NCBI GenBank assembly: GCA_017560085.1
Contig: JAFYPA010000089.1
Location: 1-64,000 of the forward strand
Length of the DNA stretch: 64,000 nt
Source of the DNA: Clostridia bacterium
Lineage (GTDB): Bacteria; Bacillota; Clostridia; Oscillospirales; CAG-382
Direction of reading: 5' to 3'
Part shown: one piece after another, positions 1 through 10,300 of the stretch
Layout of the letters: every line of letters starts with the position of its first letter
Numbering within the stretch: the stretch's first letter is position 1
Notes under the pieces: model-generated
Databases searched by the model: none
What the model was told of the DNA's origin: nothing
Seen by the model: only the letters and a program-made list of their open reading frames with translations
Translations under genes and position numbers: made by a program

Positions 1-1146
1 GAAGTTGTAGTGGTGCATATATCTCTTTGTTTCGTCGTCATCAAGACCGTCGAGAAGCTGAGCGTCACTTACAGGTCCGAGTGTTGCTGTTGTGAGAACC
101 TGAGTCTGACCTCTTGTGAAGAGAGCGGAGCCGTGTGTTCTGGGTGTGATGTCAACCTCGGAAGCAAGGGGTCTTATCTGATCCATTCTTCTGCCGTCAA
201 CACGCTTCTTTTCGTCGAGGAGCCATCTTCTTACTACATACTTCTGGAGCTTGTAGAGGCATTCCTCCATCATGGGCTTTCTTTCTTCTGTGTTCTCGGG
301 GAACTGCTCGAATACTTCGTCATATACCTTGCCGAATCTTTCTTCACGAACGAGCTTGTCGTCTGTGTCGAGAGCGTATCTTACCTTTTCGATAGCGAAG
401 TCGGAAATCTTATCGTAAAGATCGTGGTCAACCTCGCAGGAAGGATATGCGAACTTGGGCTTGCCGATTTCGGCAACCATATCGTTAATGAACTTGATTA
501 CTGTCTGGGACTCGTTGTATGCAGCCATAATAGCTTCAAACATCTTGTCATCTTCAACTTCCTTAGCACCTGCTTCAATCATTACTACCTTCTTTTCGCT
601 GGAAGCAACTGTAAGCTCGAGAGTGGAAACCTCTCTCTGTGCCTGTGTGGGGTTGATTACGATTTCGCCGTCAACAAGACCTACGAATGCGCCTGCGATA
701 GGACCGTTCCACGGAATATCGGAAATGGAGAGTGCGATGGAAGCACCGATCATACCTGTAATTTCGGGAGAGCAATCGGGGTCAACGGAGAGAACGAGGA
801 GATCAACGAGAACATCGTTACGGAGGTCCTTCGGGAAGAGAGGACGAACGGGTCTGTCGATAACTCTGGATGTAAGAATAGCCTTTTCTGTGGGCTTGCC
901 TTCACGCTTGAGGAAGCTTCCGGGGATTCTGCCTACTGCGTAAAGCCTTTCCTCATACTCTACGGAGAGAGGAAGGAAGTCGATACCGTCACGGGGCTTA
1001 TCGCTTGCTGTTGCTGTAGCAAGGATAACAGTGTCGCCGTACTTAACAAGTGCTGAGCCGTTTGCAAGCTGTGCAACCTTACCTGTTTCTACAACAAGGG
1101 GTCTGCCTGCGAATTCTGTTTTGAATACTCTGAAGTTTTCAAACAT
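1..1146 (-). CDS. pnp: Polyribonucleotide nucleotidyltransferase, N-terminal 382 residues (cut by window edge)
   Basis: PNPase degrades RNA 3'-to-5' by phosphorolysis in the cytoplasm and degradosome. Translating the minus strand from the ATG at 1146 gives MFENFRVFKTEFAGRPLVVE, followed by the first RNase PH fold (GDTVILATATAS, then RPVRPLFPK). The linking helical domain comes next, and the second RNase PH core begins with RRMDQIRPL and ends at the window edge in RYMHHYNF, a PNPase signature. The family is about 700 residues, so the second core and the KH and S1 domains lie outside. The start is preceded by the purine-rich RBS AGAAAGGAAAGG. It follows rpsO, the usual order, with a structured 211-bp gap between them. 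Identification is secure; the frame stays open to base 1. Confidence 0.97.
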   Translation of the reverse strand, partial: MFENFRVFKTEFAGRPLVVETGKVAQLANGSALVKYGDTVILATATASDKPRDGIDFLPLSVEYEERLYAVGRIPGSFLKREGKPTEKAILTSRVIDRPVRPLFPKDLRNDVLVDLLVLSVDPDCSPEITGMIGASIALSISDIPWNGPIAGAFVGLVDGEIVINPTQAQREVSTLELTVASSEKKVVMIEAGAKEVEDDKMFEAIMAAYNESQTVIKFINDMVAEIGKPKFAYPSCEVDHDLYDKISDFAIEKVRYALDTDDKLVREERFGKVYDEVFEQFPENTEERKPMMEECLYKLQKYVVRRWLLDEKKRVDGRRMDQIRPLASEVDITPRTHGSALFTRGQTQVLTTATLGPVSDAQLLDGLDDDETKRYMHHYNF

Positions 1147-1165
1147 CTTTTTTACCTTTCCTTTC

Positions 1166-1180
1166 TTGGGCTTTGCCCAA
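1166..1180 (-). promoter_or_regulatory. Small hairpin directly upstream of the pnp RBS
   Basis: A perfect 6-bp stem with a 3-base loop (TTGGGC, loop, GCCCAA) lies just before the AGAAAGGAAAGG ribosome-binding region of pnp. It may shape access to the RBS together with the larger hairpin upstream. The function is inferred from position only. Confidence 0.4.
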
Positions 1181-1185
1181 TTACG

Positions 1186-1268
1186 GTGCGCCAAGCTTTA
1201 GCACTTATACAAACGGAAATTCATCAAAAACACCGCTTGTATAAATGCTAAAAATGCACCCGGCGCAC
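1186..1268 (-). promoter_or_regulatory. Long two-part hairpin in the rpsO-pnp intergenic RNA
   Basis: On the minus-strand transcript, 1233-1252 pairs with 1197-1216 over 20 positions, and an outer 7-bp stem joins 1262-1268 to 1186-1192. The two non-Watson-Crick positions of the inner stem are G-U pairs only in minus-strand RNA; they would be C-A mismatches in plus-strand RNA. This supports a structure in the rpsO-pnp message. In enterobacteria an RNase III-cleaved hairpin at this place mediates PNPase autoregulation. The same role here is inference. No U-run follows, so it is not an ordinary terminator. Confidence 0.7.
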
Positions 1269-1357
1269 TTTTTTAATAATTTTTTGCTGTTTTTTTCTGC
1301 GTTTTTACGCATCAAAGGAGCGAAAAGCGGATGCCCTTCGCCCCTATTTGTCAGAGA

Positions 1358-1624
1358 TTACTTTCTGATACCGAGCTTGTCGATGATCGCTCTGTAACGT
1401 TCGATGTCCTTCTTCTGGAGGTAAGCGAGAAGGTTTCTTCTGTGACCTACCATCTTAAGAAGACCGCGTCTGGAGTGATGGTCGTTCTTGTTAGCCTTGA
1501 GGTGCTCGTTGAGTGTGTTGATTCTCTTTGTGAGTACTGCGATCTGAACTTCGGGAGAACCTGTGTCGCCTTCGTGTGTCGCATACTCCTGGATGATTGA
1601 AAGCTTTTCGTCTTTCTGAAGCAT
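1358..1624 (-). CDS. rpsO: 30S ribosomal protein S15
   Basis: S15 is an 88-residue primary binder of 16S rRNA that nucleates the platform of the small subunit. The protein begins [20 protein letters not shown] and carries the family blocks [17 protein letters not shown] and DHHSRRGLL, ending in LGIRK. Translation starts at the ATG at 1624, preceded by AAAGGTGG. The frame stays open further upstream, but that sequence is the structured leader and not coding. pnp follows on the same strand, the classic rpsO-pnp arrangement. Confidence 0.97.
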   Translation of the reverse strand: MLQKDEKLSIIQEYATHEGDTGSPEVQIAVLTKRINTLNEHLKANKNDHHSRRGLLKMVGHRRNLLAYLQKKDIERYRAIIDKLGIRK

Positions 1625-1766
1625 GTTTTTTTCCACCTTTACAATAAAATTTTTTTCGTAACGTTCGCCGCAAAACCAAGCAGGGGTCGGTGATAACCTC
1701 TTTATCCGTATATCGGCAACCGGATGAGGGATTTTGTCCCGTGCATAGCCATGGGTAGACAATTAC
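1625..1766 (-). promoter_or_regulatory. Structured 5' leader of rpsO (possible S15 autoregulatory element)
   Basis: About 140 bases separate the predicted transcription start from the rpsO ATG. The leader contains GGGAC/GTCCC-type pairing at 1728-1740, an ATCCG/CGGAT stem at 1704-1725 and a GGTTATCACC stretch. S15 represses its own translation in several bacterial groups through leader RNAs that mimic its 16S rRNA site. A long, GC-richer leader in front of rpsO fits that theme, but I cannot assign it to a known leader class by eye. Confidence 0.45.
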
Positions 1767-1772
1767 TATGAC

Positions 1773-1801
1773 AGTATAACACAATATAATTATTTTGTAA
1801 A
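1773..1801 (-). promoter_or_regulatory. Promoter of rpsO-pnp
   Basis: Minus strand: -35 TTTACA (1796-1801), 17-base spacer, -10 TATACT (1773-1778). It lies about 150 bases upstream of the rpsO start, in line with a long regulatory leader. This is a good match to the housekeeping sigma consensus. Confidence 0.7.
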
Positions 1802-1982
1802 GGGGTTTTCGCAATTTTAGTAGGATTTATTTTTAAATTTTTTTTGAACAAATTGGTGTTTTCTGTCTCCTCTGCCCTTTTTTGGTGTTTTGGAAAATAT
1901 ATTGACTATACGATATTGAATCAAATATGTTTTTTAAATAGCTTTATAATTCTTGAATAATTAATTTGATTACAAAACATCA
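1802..1982. other. AT-rich intergenic stretch without a recognised gene
   Basis: Between the rpsO promoter and the promoter of the next plus-strand unit lies very AT-rich DNA with homopolymer T and A runs. I see no ORF with a ribosome-binding site and no stable hairpin. It separates two divergent transcription units. Confidence 0.6.
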
Positions 1983-2011
1983 TTGACAAAATTCAAAAAA
2001 CATAGTAAAAT
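1983..2011 (+). promoter_or_regulatory. Promoter of the small acidic ORF / HTH / glycosidase-like unit
   Basis: Perfect -35 TTGACA (1983-1988), 17-base spacer and -10 TAAAAT (2006-2011), 60 bases before the ATG at 2071. Confidence 0.75.
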
Positions 2012-2070
2012 AACTGTAAGATACCGAACTGAATTTAATGTAATATTTTTTATTTAAGGAGATAGCAGTC

Positions 2071-2241
2071 ATGACCGAAAAATTGAAAATCGGCGACTTG
2101 ATTATTGATGATACACCGTTAGATATGTCAGATGTTGAACCTTTTTTATCCGAAGAAGATGAAGAAGCATATTGGGAAACAAGAAGAAAAGAATTGGAAG
2201 AGTTAAAAAGGCAACAATTAGAAAACAATGCAATAAAATAA
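2071..2241 (+). CDS. Small acidic hypothetical protein (56 aa)
   Basis: The ATG at 2071 follows a strong AAGGAGA ribosome-binding site and sits downstream of a consensus promoter, so it is probably real despite its size. The protein starts MTEKLKIGDLIIDDTPLDMS, has an acidic patch (EEDEEAYWE), and ends in a charged helix-like stretch rich in Lys, Glu and Gln. There is no signal peptide or membrane segment and I recognise no family. An HTH protein gene begins 53 bases downstream. The pair could be a regulator with a small partner or antagonist, but that is speculation from position. Confidence 0.6.
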   Translation: MTEKLKIGDLIIDDTPLDMSDVEPFLSEEDEEAYWETRRKELEELKRQQLENNAIK

Positions 2242-2294
2242 TGTTGTTGTATTTATGGTACAAAAAGGGATAATCAACATCCAAGGAGGACGCT

Positions 2295-2684
2295 ATGGCA
2301 ACAAAATCGGGAAGCTTCAACAAAAAAATATTCGCAATGCTCATAGACAAGGCGAAGGGCGAAAGGTCTGTGAGAAGATTCGCATCGGAGTGCGGAATAA
2401 GCTATCTTCAGATGCGTAAGCTTCTGATGTGTGAGCAGGAGAATCCGCCGAGAATAAAGCTTATAACCAAGCTTGCGGAAAACAGCGAAAACGGAGTTGA
2501 GCTTGAGGATTATCTTTACGCCGCAGGCAAGGTTGAAAATGCAGACACAAACACCGTTGAGCTTACTCAGAAGGAAAAGCATTTTCTTGAAAATTACAAT
2601 TCTCTCTCGGTAAAGCAACAGAAAACAGTTGAGGATTTTATTGATTTTCTTCTTCGCTATAAGGGAAAAAAGGATAATATGTGA
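2295..2684 (+). CDS. Putative helix-turn-helix DNA-binding protein (XRE-like)
   Basis: A cytosolic protein of 129 aa. The N-terminal part (about residues 7-70) looks like a helix-turn-helix domain of the XRE kind: VRRFASECGISYLQMRKLL, followed by PRIKLITKLAENSENGVELE, the usual closing helices. The C-terminal half contains LTQKEKHFLENYNSLSVKQQ, a helical segment seen at the end of many Clostridia XRE regulators. The start ATG has an AAGGAGG site 7 bases upstream. It sits between a 56-aa acidic ORF and a glycosidase-like gene that begins 24 bases after its stop, so all three may be one transcript. The target is unknown. Confidence 0.65.
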   Translation: MATKSGSFNKKIFAMLIDKAKGERSVRRFASECGISYLQMRKLLMCEQENPPRIKLITKLAENSENGVELEDYLYAAGKVENADTNTVELTQKEKHFLENYNSLSVKQQKTVEDFIDFLLRYKGKKDNM

Positions 2685-2708
2685 TATTTCGGGAGGTTTT
2701 ACAGCAAA

Positions 2709-4148
2709 ATGAAAATTGTTTACCAGCACGACCCTTATTTTGTTGATTTTTCAAAAGCCGATGACAAAACCGTAATTGATTCGTTTTTTTATTTTTACGA
2801 TAAGCAAGACATAAAGCCGGATATCATTCTCTGGGAAACCCACAGATTTATCCCGCAAGAATGCGAATGTAACGACTTTGACGTTTACAAAAGCCTTGCT
2901 TCACAAGGAAGAGATATGATGAGTCTTGTATTGGCGGAAGCTCGTAAGCGTGGCATCAAGTCATATTGGAATCACAGAATATGCGAGGTAGATAATAACG
3001 GAACAGCTTATTTCAGAAAAGGGATTCCGAACGACATTAAGCTTGCTCATCCCGACTGGGTAATAAAAACCTGGTGGGAGGACGGAATGTGGAATCTTGC
3101 AAACAGCGAGCTTCGCAAATTCAAGCTTGAGTATATAAATAAAATACTTTCAAAATACGATTTTGACGGAATCTGCATTGACTTTTTAAGGCACACTCCG
3201 TGTCTTCCTCCCGGAAAGCAATGGGAGCTTCGAAGCTGTGTTTCCGAATTTATGCGGGATGTAAGAAGGCTTACCACGGCAAATATGAAATGCGGAGTCA
3301 AAATTCCCGGTGACGAAAAATCTCTGAGGGTTGACGGATTCGATATTGAAGCGTGGACTTGTGAAGGCTCGGTTGATTTTATTGTTGCCGGCTCAAGAAG
3401 TATATCTACCGATGTTGCATATTTTAAAAGCGTTGTAAAAAACAAAGAAATTGAAATATATCCCTGTCACGACACGTGGCACGCCTCCGATGCCTGTCAT
3501 CACAGAGAGGATGAGTTTTATGCAGGAATATTCAGCAACTGGGCAAAAGACGGCGCTGACGGTATTTGCGGATTCAATTATATGTCGTGTCCCGCAGAGG
3601 AATTTATCAAATACTTCCCTTGTGACAAAGACTTCAGACCTTCAAGACCTTTTTCTGATTTCGTACGGCAGATAAAGCTTTCCGAGGACGACAGCTCAAG
3701 TAAGATTTTTGCTGTCGAAAGGCGTGGCGGATATCCTTATGGCGAGGGTGCGGGATGTAATAATATATTTGCACAGCTGCCGATTGAATTAAATGCAAAT
3801 AAAAAAGCAACAGTTACTCTCAAGGCTTCCAAGCAAGGTAACGGAATATTGAATATAGTTTTGTCTGGTCACAAACCAAATATCAAAAACGCCGATATCA
3901 GAGTATGGCTGAACGACATTGAGCTTACCGAAATAAGCTCTGACAGATGCTATATTGACAGACAGATATTCTATCCCGAGCCTCAAAGAGCTTCCGGAGC
4001 ATCTTATTGTTATACCGATACGCCATCAGAATTGTTACTTATAAGTGCACGGGTCGGAAATGCTCCGATAGTGCTCGGGGACAATATTATCACGGTAAAA
4101 AGCACTGTAGACCTTAATATGGAAAGAACAGAATTACAGGTTTTATAA
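2709..4148 (+). CDS. Putative TIM-barrel glycoside hydrolase-like protein
   Basis: A 479-residue protein without a signal peptide. Residues 1 to about 330 look like a beta/alpha barrel of the glycosyl-hydrolase-like (GHL/YngK-type) kind: an early aromatic HDPYFVDF, YWNHRICEVD, HPDWVIKTWWEDGMWNLANS, and the strand motif FDGICIDFLRH, where the Asp after GIC is a candidate catalytic residue. The region FDIEAWTCEG and the later HDTWHASDACHH would form further active-site strands. The last 130 residues (IELNANKKATVTL, VWLNDIELTEI) look like a beta-sandwich. The start follows GGGAGG. The substrate is unknown and no close family is certain. Position after an HTH gene suggests local regulation. Confidence 0.55.
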   Translation: MKIVYQHDPYFVDFSKADDKTVIDSFFYFYDKQDIKPDIILWETHRFIPQECECNDFDVYKSLASQGRDMMSLVLAEARKRGIKSYWNHRICEVDNNGTAYFRKGIPNDIKLAHPDWVIKTWWEDGMWNLANSELRKFKLEYINKILSKYDFDGICIDFLRHTPCLPPGKQWELRSCVSEFMRDVRRLTTANMKCGVKIPGDEKSLRVDGFDIEAWTCEGSVDFIVAGSRSISTDVAYFKSVVKNKEIEIYPCHDTWHASDACHHREDEFYAGIFSNWAKDGADGICGFNYMSCPAEEFIKYFPCDKDFRPSRPFSDFVRQIKLSEDDSSSKIFAVERRGGYPYGEGAGCNNIFAQLPIELNANKKATVTLKASKQGNGILNIVLSGHKPNIKNADIRVWLNDIELTEISSDRCYIDRQIFYPEPQRASGASYCYTDTPSELLLISARVGNAPIVLGDNIITVKSTVDLNMERTELQVL

Positions 4149-4156
4149 CAAAAATA

Positions 4157-4186
4157 ACGGGGCTGTGATGCTCCGTTTTTCTTTTT
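4157..4186 (+). terminator. Intrinsic terminator after the glycosidase-like gene
   Basis: ACGGGGC pairs with GCTCCGT across a 6-base loop (one G-U), followed by a T-rich run. It ends the unit that starts at 1983. Confidence 0.75.
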
Positions 4187-4250
4187 GATATGATTATGAT
4201 ATAATGTAGCAAATATAAAAAATTTCACACCGTAAAACACCAAAAATACA

Positions 4251-4279
4251 TTGACAAATGTGTTCAAATATGGTAAAAT
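4251..4279 (+). promoter_or_regulatory. Promoter of the first giant dockerin protein
   Basis: TTGACA (4251-4256), 17 bases, TAAAAT (4274-4279), with TGG just before the -10 as an extended -10 element. The second giant gene has the same TATGGTA(A/G)AAT form. Confidence 0.75.
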
Positions 4280-4341
4280 AAACAAAATAATTATCCCTTA
4301 TATAATTATTTAGGAAAATTTTATTTTAGGAGGTATTCCGA

Positions 4342-7300
4342 ATGAAAAAAATCTTCTCGGCATTATTGGCGGCTATGCTTATAATGTCAACCTTCTCCTT
4401 CTCTGCATTCAATGCGTTTGCGGCAGGCGGAGAAATCGTTATGCAGGCATCAGAGCTGCAGGGTGTACTTCAGTCCCTCGGCGTTAAAGCTGCGGCCAAG
4501 GTTACACTTGTATCAGGCGACGATGCTCCCGACGGCATTACTGCCGCAAAGTTCAACGCAGACACCTGCGAGGACAGAGATCCCATTTACGGCTCCGAAT
4601 GTGCCGTTGTTGTGGAAAACTATCCCACAGGCAAGGGCATCACTCCTGCGACATACAAGTATGCAAGAATGACATATAAGTATGTTCCCGCAGAGGATGA
4701 CACACAGTCTTACACTCCCCACATTGAGTTCAAGACTACAGCTACATCCTTTAAGTCCTACAAGGGTACTCCCCTTGAAGAAAACAAGTGGGCCTACATC
4801 ACATTCAATATTTCCGGTACAAACTATACCGCCGATGAGGTTATAAATCAGTTCAGACTTTACGCCTTCGGTAATGCGGTAGGTACTCTCACATACAGGG
4901 ACGGTACACTTGATGCAAACAATACCGTAATTGTTGACCCCGACTCTTCTCTTTACATTGCAAATATTGCATTCTTTACGGAAGAGCCCTCCGAGCCTAA
5001 AATTACAGGCATCAGCTTCTCCAGCAATACGGCAACTGTTATAAGAGGTAACTCTATTGTTCTTCCTGCGGTAACCGTTGAAGGTACGGGCTCCCCTATC
5101 ACATCCTACGACCTTGTTCTTTCAGGTCACACAAATGCGGGTACAAAGATTTCCGCTGACGGCAAGTCACTTATCGTTGACAAGGAAGAGGAATCCGACA
5201 AGATTACGCTTACTGCAACATCCGTTATTGACAGCACAATTTCCGCTACACTTACAATCAATGTTGAAAATCCCAAGCCCAGAAGCAAGTTCGACGACAA
5301 GAACGTTGTACTCAGCTTCGGCGTTGTTTCCGACGTTCACTTCTCCGGCTCATGGAATCAGCCCCGTTCAAAGGCTAAGGGCTCTCACGTTGTAGATGTT
5401 TTCCAGAAGCTCGGCGCTGATGCTATTCTCTACAATGGTGACCTTACAGACGCCATCAACTCCGGCGGTAACGTAAACGGCGACGGTCTTCACACAAGCA
5501 AGAGCAACTACGGTACTAAGGGCGAACAGAACTTCCGTGAGGTTGGCTACTTTGCACAGTCACTCTGGGGTGCTGACGAAGGCGGCTTCGGTAACGGTGT
5601 AAACGACACCACAAAGATTTTCTACTCTCTCGGTAACCACGACGAAGGCGGTAAGGGTGTTTCCACCTCCTCCAAGTCCGGCATTACCTATACAAAGGTT
5701 TACTCCGCAGAATACTTTGCGGCTGTTATCTGCGGATGGCAGTATGATCCCGGCTCCGCTGCAGCTCAGGCTGTTGCAGACGGTATGGAGGACTCCTACA
5801 GAAGCTATATTGCAGACCTTATAGACTACAACAGAAATTCCGCAACAACGGTTACTGCTTCCGCATTTGAATCCAAGTATGGTGTAACTCTTGCTTCTGC
5901 GGATGCAAAGTATGACAAGTACTTCGGTCACGACTCCGAATACTCCTTCACAGAATATGGTCTTTCCTACGGTAACAGACATATGACACTCGATCTCGAC
6001 GGTGTTAAGGATAATGACTACACAGACGATATTCACTTCATCGCTATGGAGCTTTCCCAGAGCGACAACTCCATTAAGTGGGCTGAAGAAATCATCAAGA
6101 AGTCCATCTCCGAAAACCCCAACAAGCCTATCTTTGTAATTTCTCACTACAAGACATCAGGCACAACGGTTATCGGCTCCACCACAACAACAGGTCTTGC
6201 AAATCTTCTTTGCAAGTATCCCCAGACATTCCAGTGGGGCGGTCATAACCATTCATTCCTTCACTCCGACCGTGCAATCGACACATCAAATGGTTATGTT
6301 GCAACGGACAGTGCGGTAACGGCTTATGCTTCCATGTATAACCTTACAAACAGCAATATGTTCGGTCTCAACAGCGGTACTGAAAAGTATGCACAGAATG
6401 CAGCTACAAAGGAAAACCACGCATACGGTAACGGTGCTTTCGTAGAGGTTGACAAGAACTTCAATGTAAGAATCAACAGAGTTGACCTTTACAGATCCTT
6501 CTCTGCTGACTACGCTGAAAACACTTCTCTCTTCTCCAGTGCAGAATTTACCGATTTTGCAAACAAGGCTTCCTTCCAGCCAACAGATGAGGCTGTATTC
6601 ATCAGAACTCCCTGGGATCTTACAGACATCGGTCCCGAAGGACTTCACCTCCAAGATTACACAAAGGCAAGATTCGAGCTTTCCGATGTTCCCTCCTTCC
6701 CCAATGCTGACAGCCTTAAGGTTGAAGAGGGCAAGATTGGTGTAATCCCCGTAAAAATGACACTCAATGCGGTAGACCCCGACGGTATGGTTTATATGTA
6801 CCTTCTTGAGCTCTGCGATGCAAAGGGTGAGGTTCTCCAGCGTTACTACTACACAAACAAGTTCTATGATTATCCGGATGCAAACATCCCCGTAATCACA
6901 CTTGAGCACTCATTCGCAGGCATTTCCCCCAACACAACATACAAGGTTAAGCTCACTCCCGTTGACGACCTTATGAATCCCGGTGTTGCTCTTACACAGG
7001 AAATCACAACAGTTGACGGCGACACAAAGATTACTCTTGAAGACGGTAAGATTGCAGTTCTCGTTGACACAACAGGCGAAAACGCAACATACAAGTGGAC
7101 AGACGGCAGAACATATGCTGTTTACGGCACATTCGATGATGCGGCTTCCGCCAATGCAGATATCGTTTACATCATCAAGGGTGAAGGCAAGCTTTACTTC
7201 AAGGAAGATGACGGCACTTATACAAACCAGTTCAATAACTTCAAGGACAACACAAAGTTCATAGGTCTTGACAGAGACAGCTGTTTCATTAAATACAGCA

Positions 7301-10300
7301 ACAGCTTCACTCTTTCCAAGAATATGTGGTTTGAAAATGTCTCCATCAACAAGACAAAGAGCGATGACTCCGGACTTACACTTCAGGGCAAGACTCTTAC
7401 ACTTGTTAACGTTAAGGCAAGTGCAAATCCTCTTAACATATTCAACACAGGCTGGGGTAAGACCGACCCCTCCGGTACTCTTGTAATTAAGGGTGATACA
7501 GGTCTTGTGGGCAATATCTTCCCCGGACCTAACTTCGGTGACAACACAGGCTCCAAGGGTGACGTTAATATCATACTTGAGGGCGGTACTTACACAAGCG
7601 TAGGTAGTGCCAAGGCAAGACCCAATAACAAGATTGACGGTAATGTTTATATCACCGTTACGGGCGGTACTTACGATAATATCAAGGCGAGCCACACAAG
7701 TGCGGACCACAAGATTACAAAGAACGCTGTGCTTAAGCTTCTCGGCGGTAACTTCACAACCGTTGGTATTGCAGGTACAACAAACGTTCTCGGTAAGGAC
7801 GTAATCGTTATGACAGAGGCTGTCAAGGCTTCTATCACTACACTCAACAAGGCTGAAAACCAGATTATTGTTACTGTTCCCGACAATGCCTCTGATGCTG
7901 TAGGCGATGCAACCTTTGATTCAAACGGTTACATCACAGCATTTGCAGTTAAGCAGATTGACGGCAAGAAGTCTTATGTAAACGGTGAAGCGGCAACAAC
8001 ATTCGCTGTTGAAAACGGCAAGGAATACGCAATCACATACAAGACTCCCAACACAATTGACTTCGACCTTAACGGCGGTGAGGGTGACGTTCCCGCAAGC
8101 ATTACAGGTAATGCAGGCGACGACGTTACATCTCAGATGCCCGACGGCACGGGGGTTGGTAAAGCCAATCATTCCTTTCTCGGATGGTCTTACAATAAAG
8201 ACGCTTTGGCTCCCGATACTTCTTTTGTTATCAGCGCTGACGGTACTACTGTATATGCGGTTTGGAAAGCGAAAGAAAAAGTAAAGATTACACTTAATGC
8301 GGGTGAAGGCACCGTAAGCACTGCGACAGTTGAAGCATTCTGCGATGTCGAAACAGAGCTTCCCATGGCTTATAAGCCCTACGCTGTATTTGCAGGCTGG
8401 GCTGAATCCGCAGATGCAACGGAAGGTAAGTATGATGTTACAGTTCCCTCCGGCACAAGTGATATTACTCTTTATGCTGTTTACGTTGATGTTTACTGTG
8501 ACCTTATTTACGTTGACGTAAACGCAGAGACAAACGGCGACGGCAGAACAAGCAGAACTCCTATGAACGATTGGAAGGCTGCTATGGAAGCAGGTGACGA
8601 AGATGGTACAATCTATGTATTTATGTCATCTGCTGTTGTATCCGAAAGAGCAACTGTAGGTATTGGCTTTGAATCCGCAAAGGGCGCTCTTATTCTCACA
8701 AACGAAGACCCTATAACACTTGAAAGATACGATGCTGCGGCTATTCTCAAGACTAACGGTCATTATTCAACCAAGGATGTATCATGGGATATACCGATTG
8801 CATCATATGACCACACAGGTATGCATATGAACGCTTGCGGCAACCAGGTTACATTCGGTGCATATGCAACATTCATCCCCAAGGGTGAAATTATCCCCGG
8901 CACAGATCTTGTTTGCTCCTCTGTTCCCTACTTAAGAGGCGGCAGAGACGGTGTCAACGGTGAAACAAGCGTAAACCTCGAACAGACAGGCCTTACATTT
9001 GAAAATCTCGACGAGGTAGAAAACGCAACCGTATATGTAGGTAACCAGTTCGGAAACAAGGTTGAAAACGCCTATATCGATATTTACAACGGTACTGTAA
9101 GTAAGACATTCAATATGGGCAGCGGTCTTGCAGGTGTTGCATCCGTGAATGTATTTAACTACTCTGCAGAGGCTGAAATCGCAATCGACAAGCACGAAAG
9201 CTGTGATACTGTTATTTATGTTCTCTCCAAGAATGCAGCAGACCTTGTAAAGGTTCCTTCCGGTGATAATGTTTACATTATCAAGGTATACGGTAGCGGT
9301 TACGCTGAAATGACTACTCCCGGTGAGCTTTTTGCATATACATTAACAGACGAGCTTTACATCAACAACGTAAAGCAGGAGACCAATGCCGAATGCATCT
9401 ACGAAGTCGGCGAGCCCGGTACATACATTGTTTCCTTTGACAACCTTGCAAGAAGCGATGTTAAGTACGATCTTAACGGTGTTGATGGTACAGTACCCGC
9501 TTCCTATGTTGCAAAGGAAGGCGATGCGGTTGTACTTCCCGAGCTTGACATTGATATTGAAGGTCTTACATTCATCGGCTGGAACACAGACAAGTCTGCA
9601 ACAACAGCTCTTGAAAGCCTTACAATGGGCAATGAAGCAATCACACTTTACGCTATCTTCGAAAAGGCAACTTACGAAGTAAGCTTTAACGCAGGTATCG
9701 GTAATTCTGTAGGTGAGCTTGCATCCGTAACAAAGACTTACGGTGAAGAGCTTACACTTCCCACAGATTATGTTCTTTACGGAACAGGTCTTGAGTTTGC
9801 AGGCTGGTCCGAAAATCCCGATGCTGCTGCAGATGAGGTTGTAACTGCTTATGCAGGTAATGCGGCAACAACATTCTTTGCTATCTACAACAAGATCGGC
9901 ACAGCAAATGTTACACCCGACATTTCCGACGAAGAGCTTGCAGGTGCATACTTCGTAATCACAGAATCCACAGAAGAGGTTGAAGCACCCGAATTCGATA
10001 TTCCCGGCACTGCAACCGAAATCGCTAAGTACGACATCACACTTATTGATGCCGCAACAGGCGCAGAGGCTGAGCTCACAACAGAGGTTTCCTTCACAGT
10101 TGAGCTTGACGAGGACCTCACAGGCAAGGCAGTAGCTGTATATCACGTTTGTGACGAAAGCGAATTTGCCGATGTTGCCGTTGACGGAAACAAGGTTACA
10201 TTCTCCGCTTCTCACCTCAGCACATTCGTAATTTACACTGTTGAGGTTGAAGCACAGTACAATCTCGTTGGTCAGTACAACCTTGTAAGCGGAGTTTACA

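Noticed and set aside
10-1056. A 348-codon plus-strand frame opposite pnp
   Set aside because: The minus strand encodes unmistakable PNPase across the whole length.
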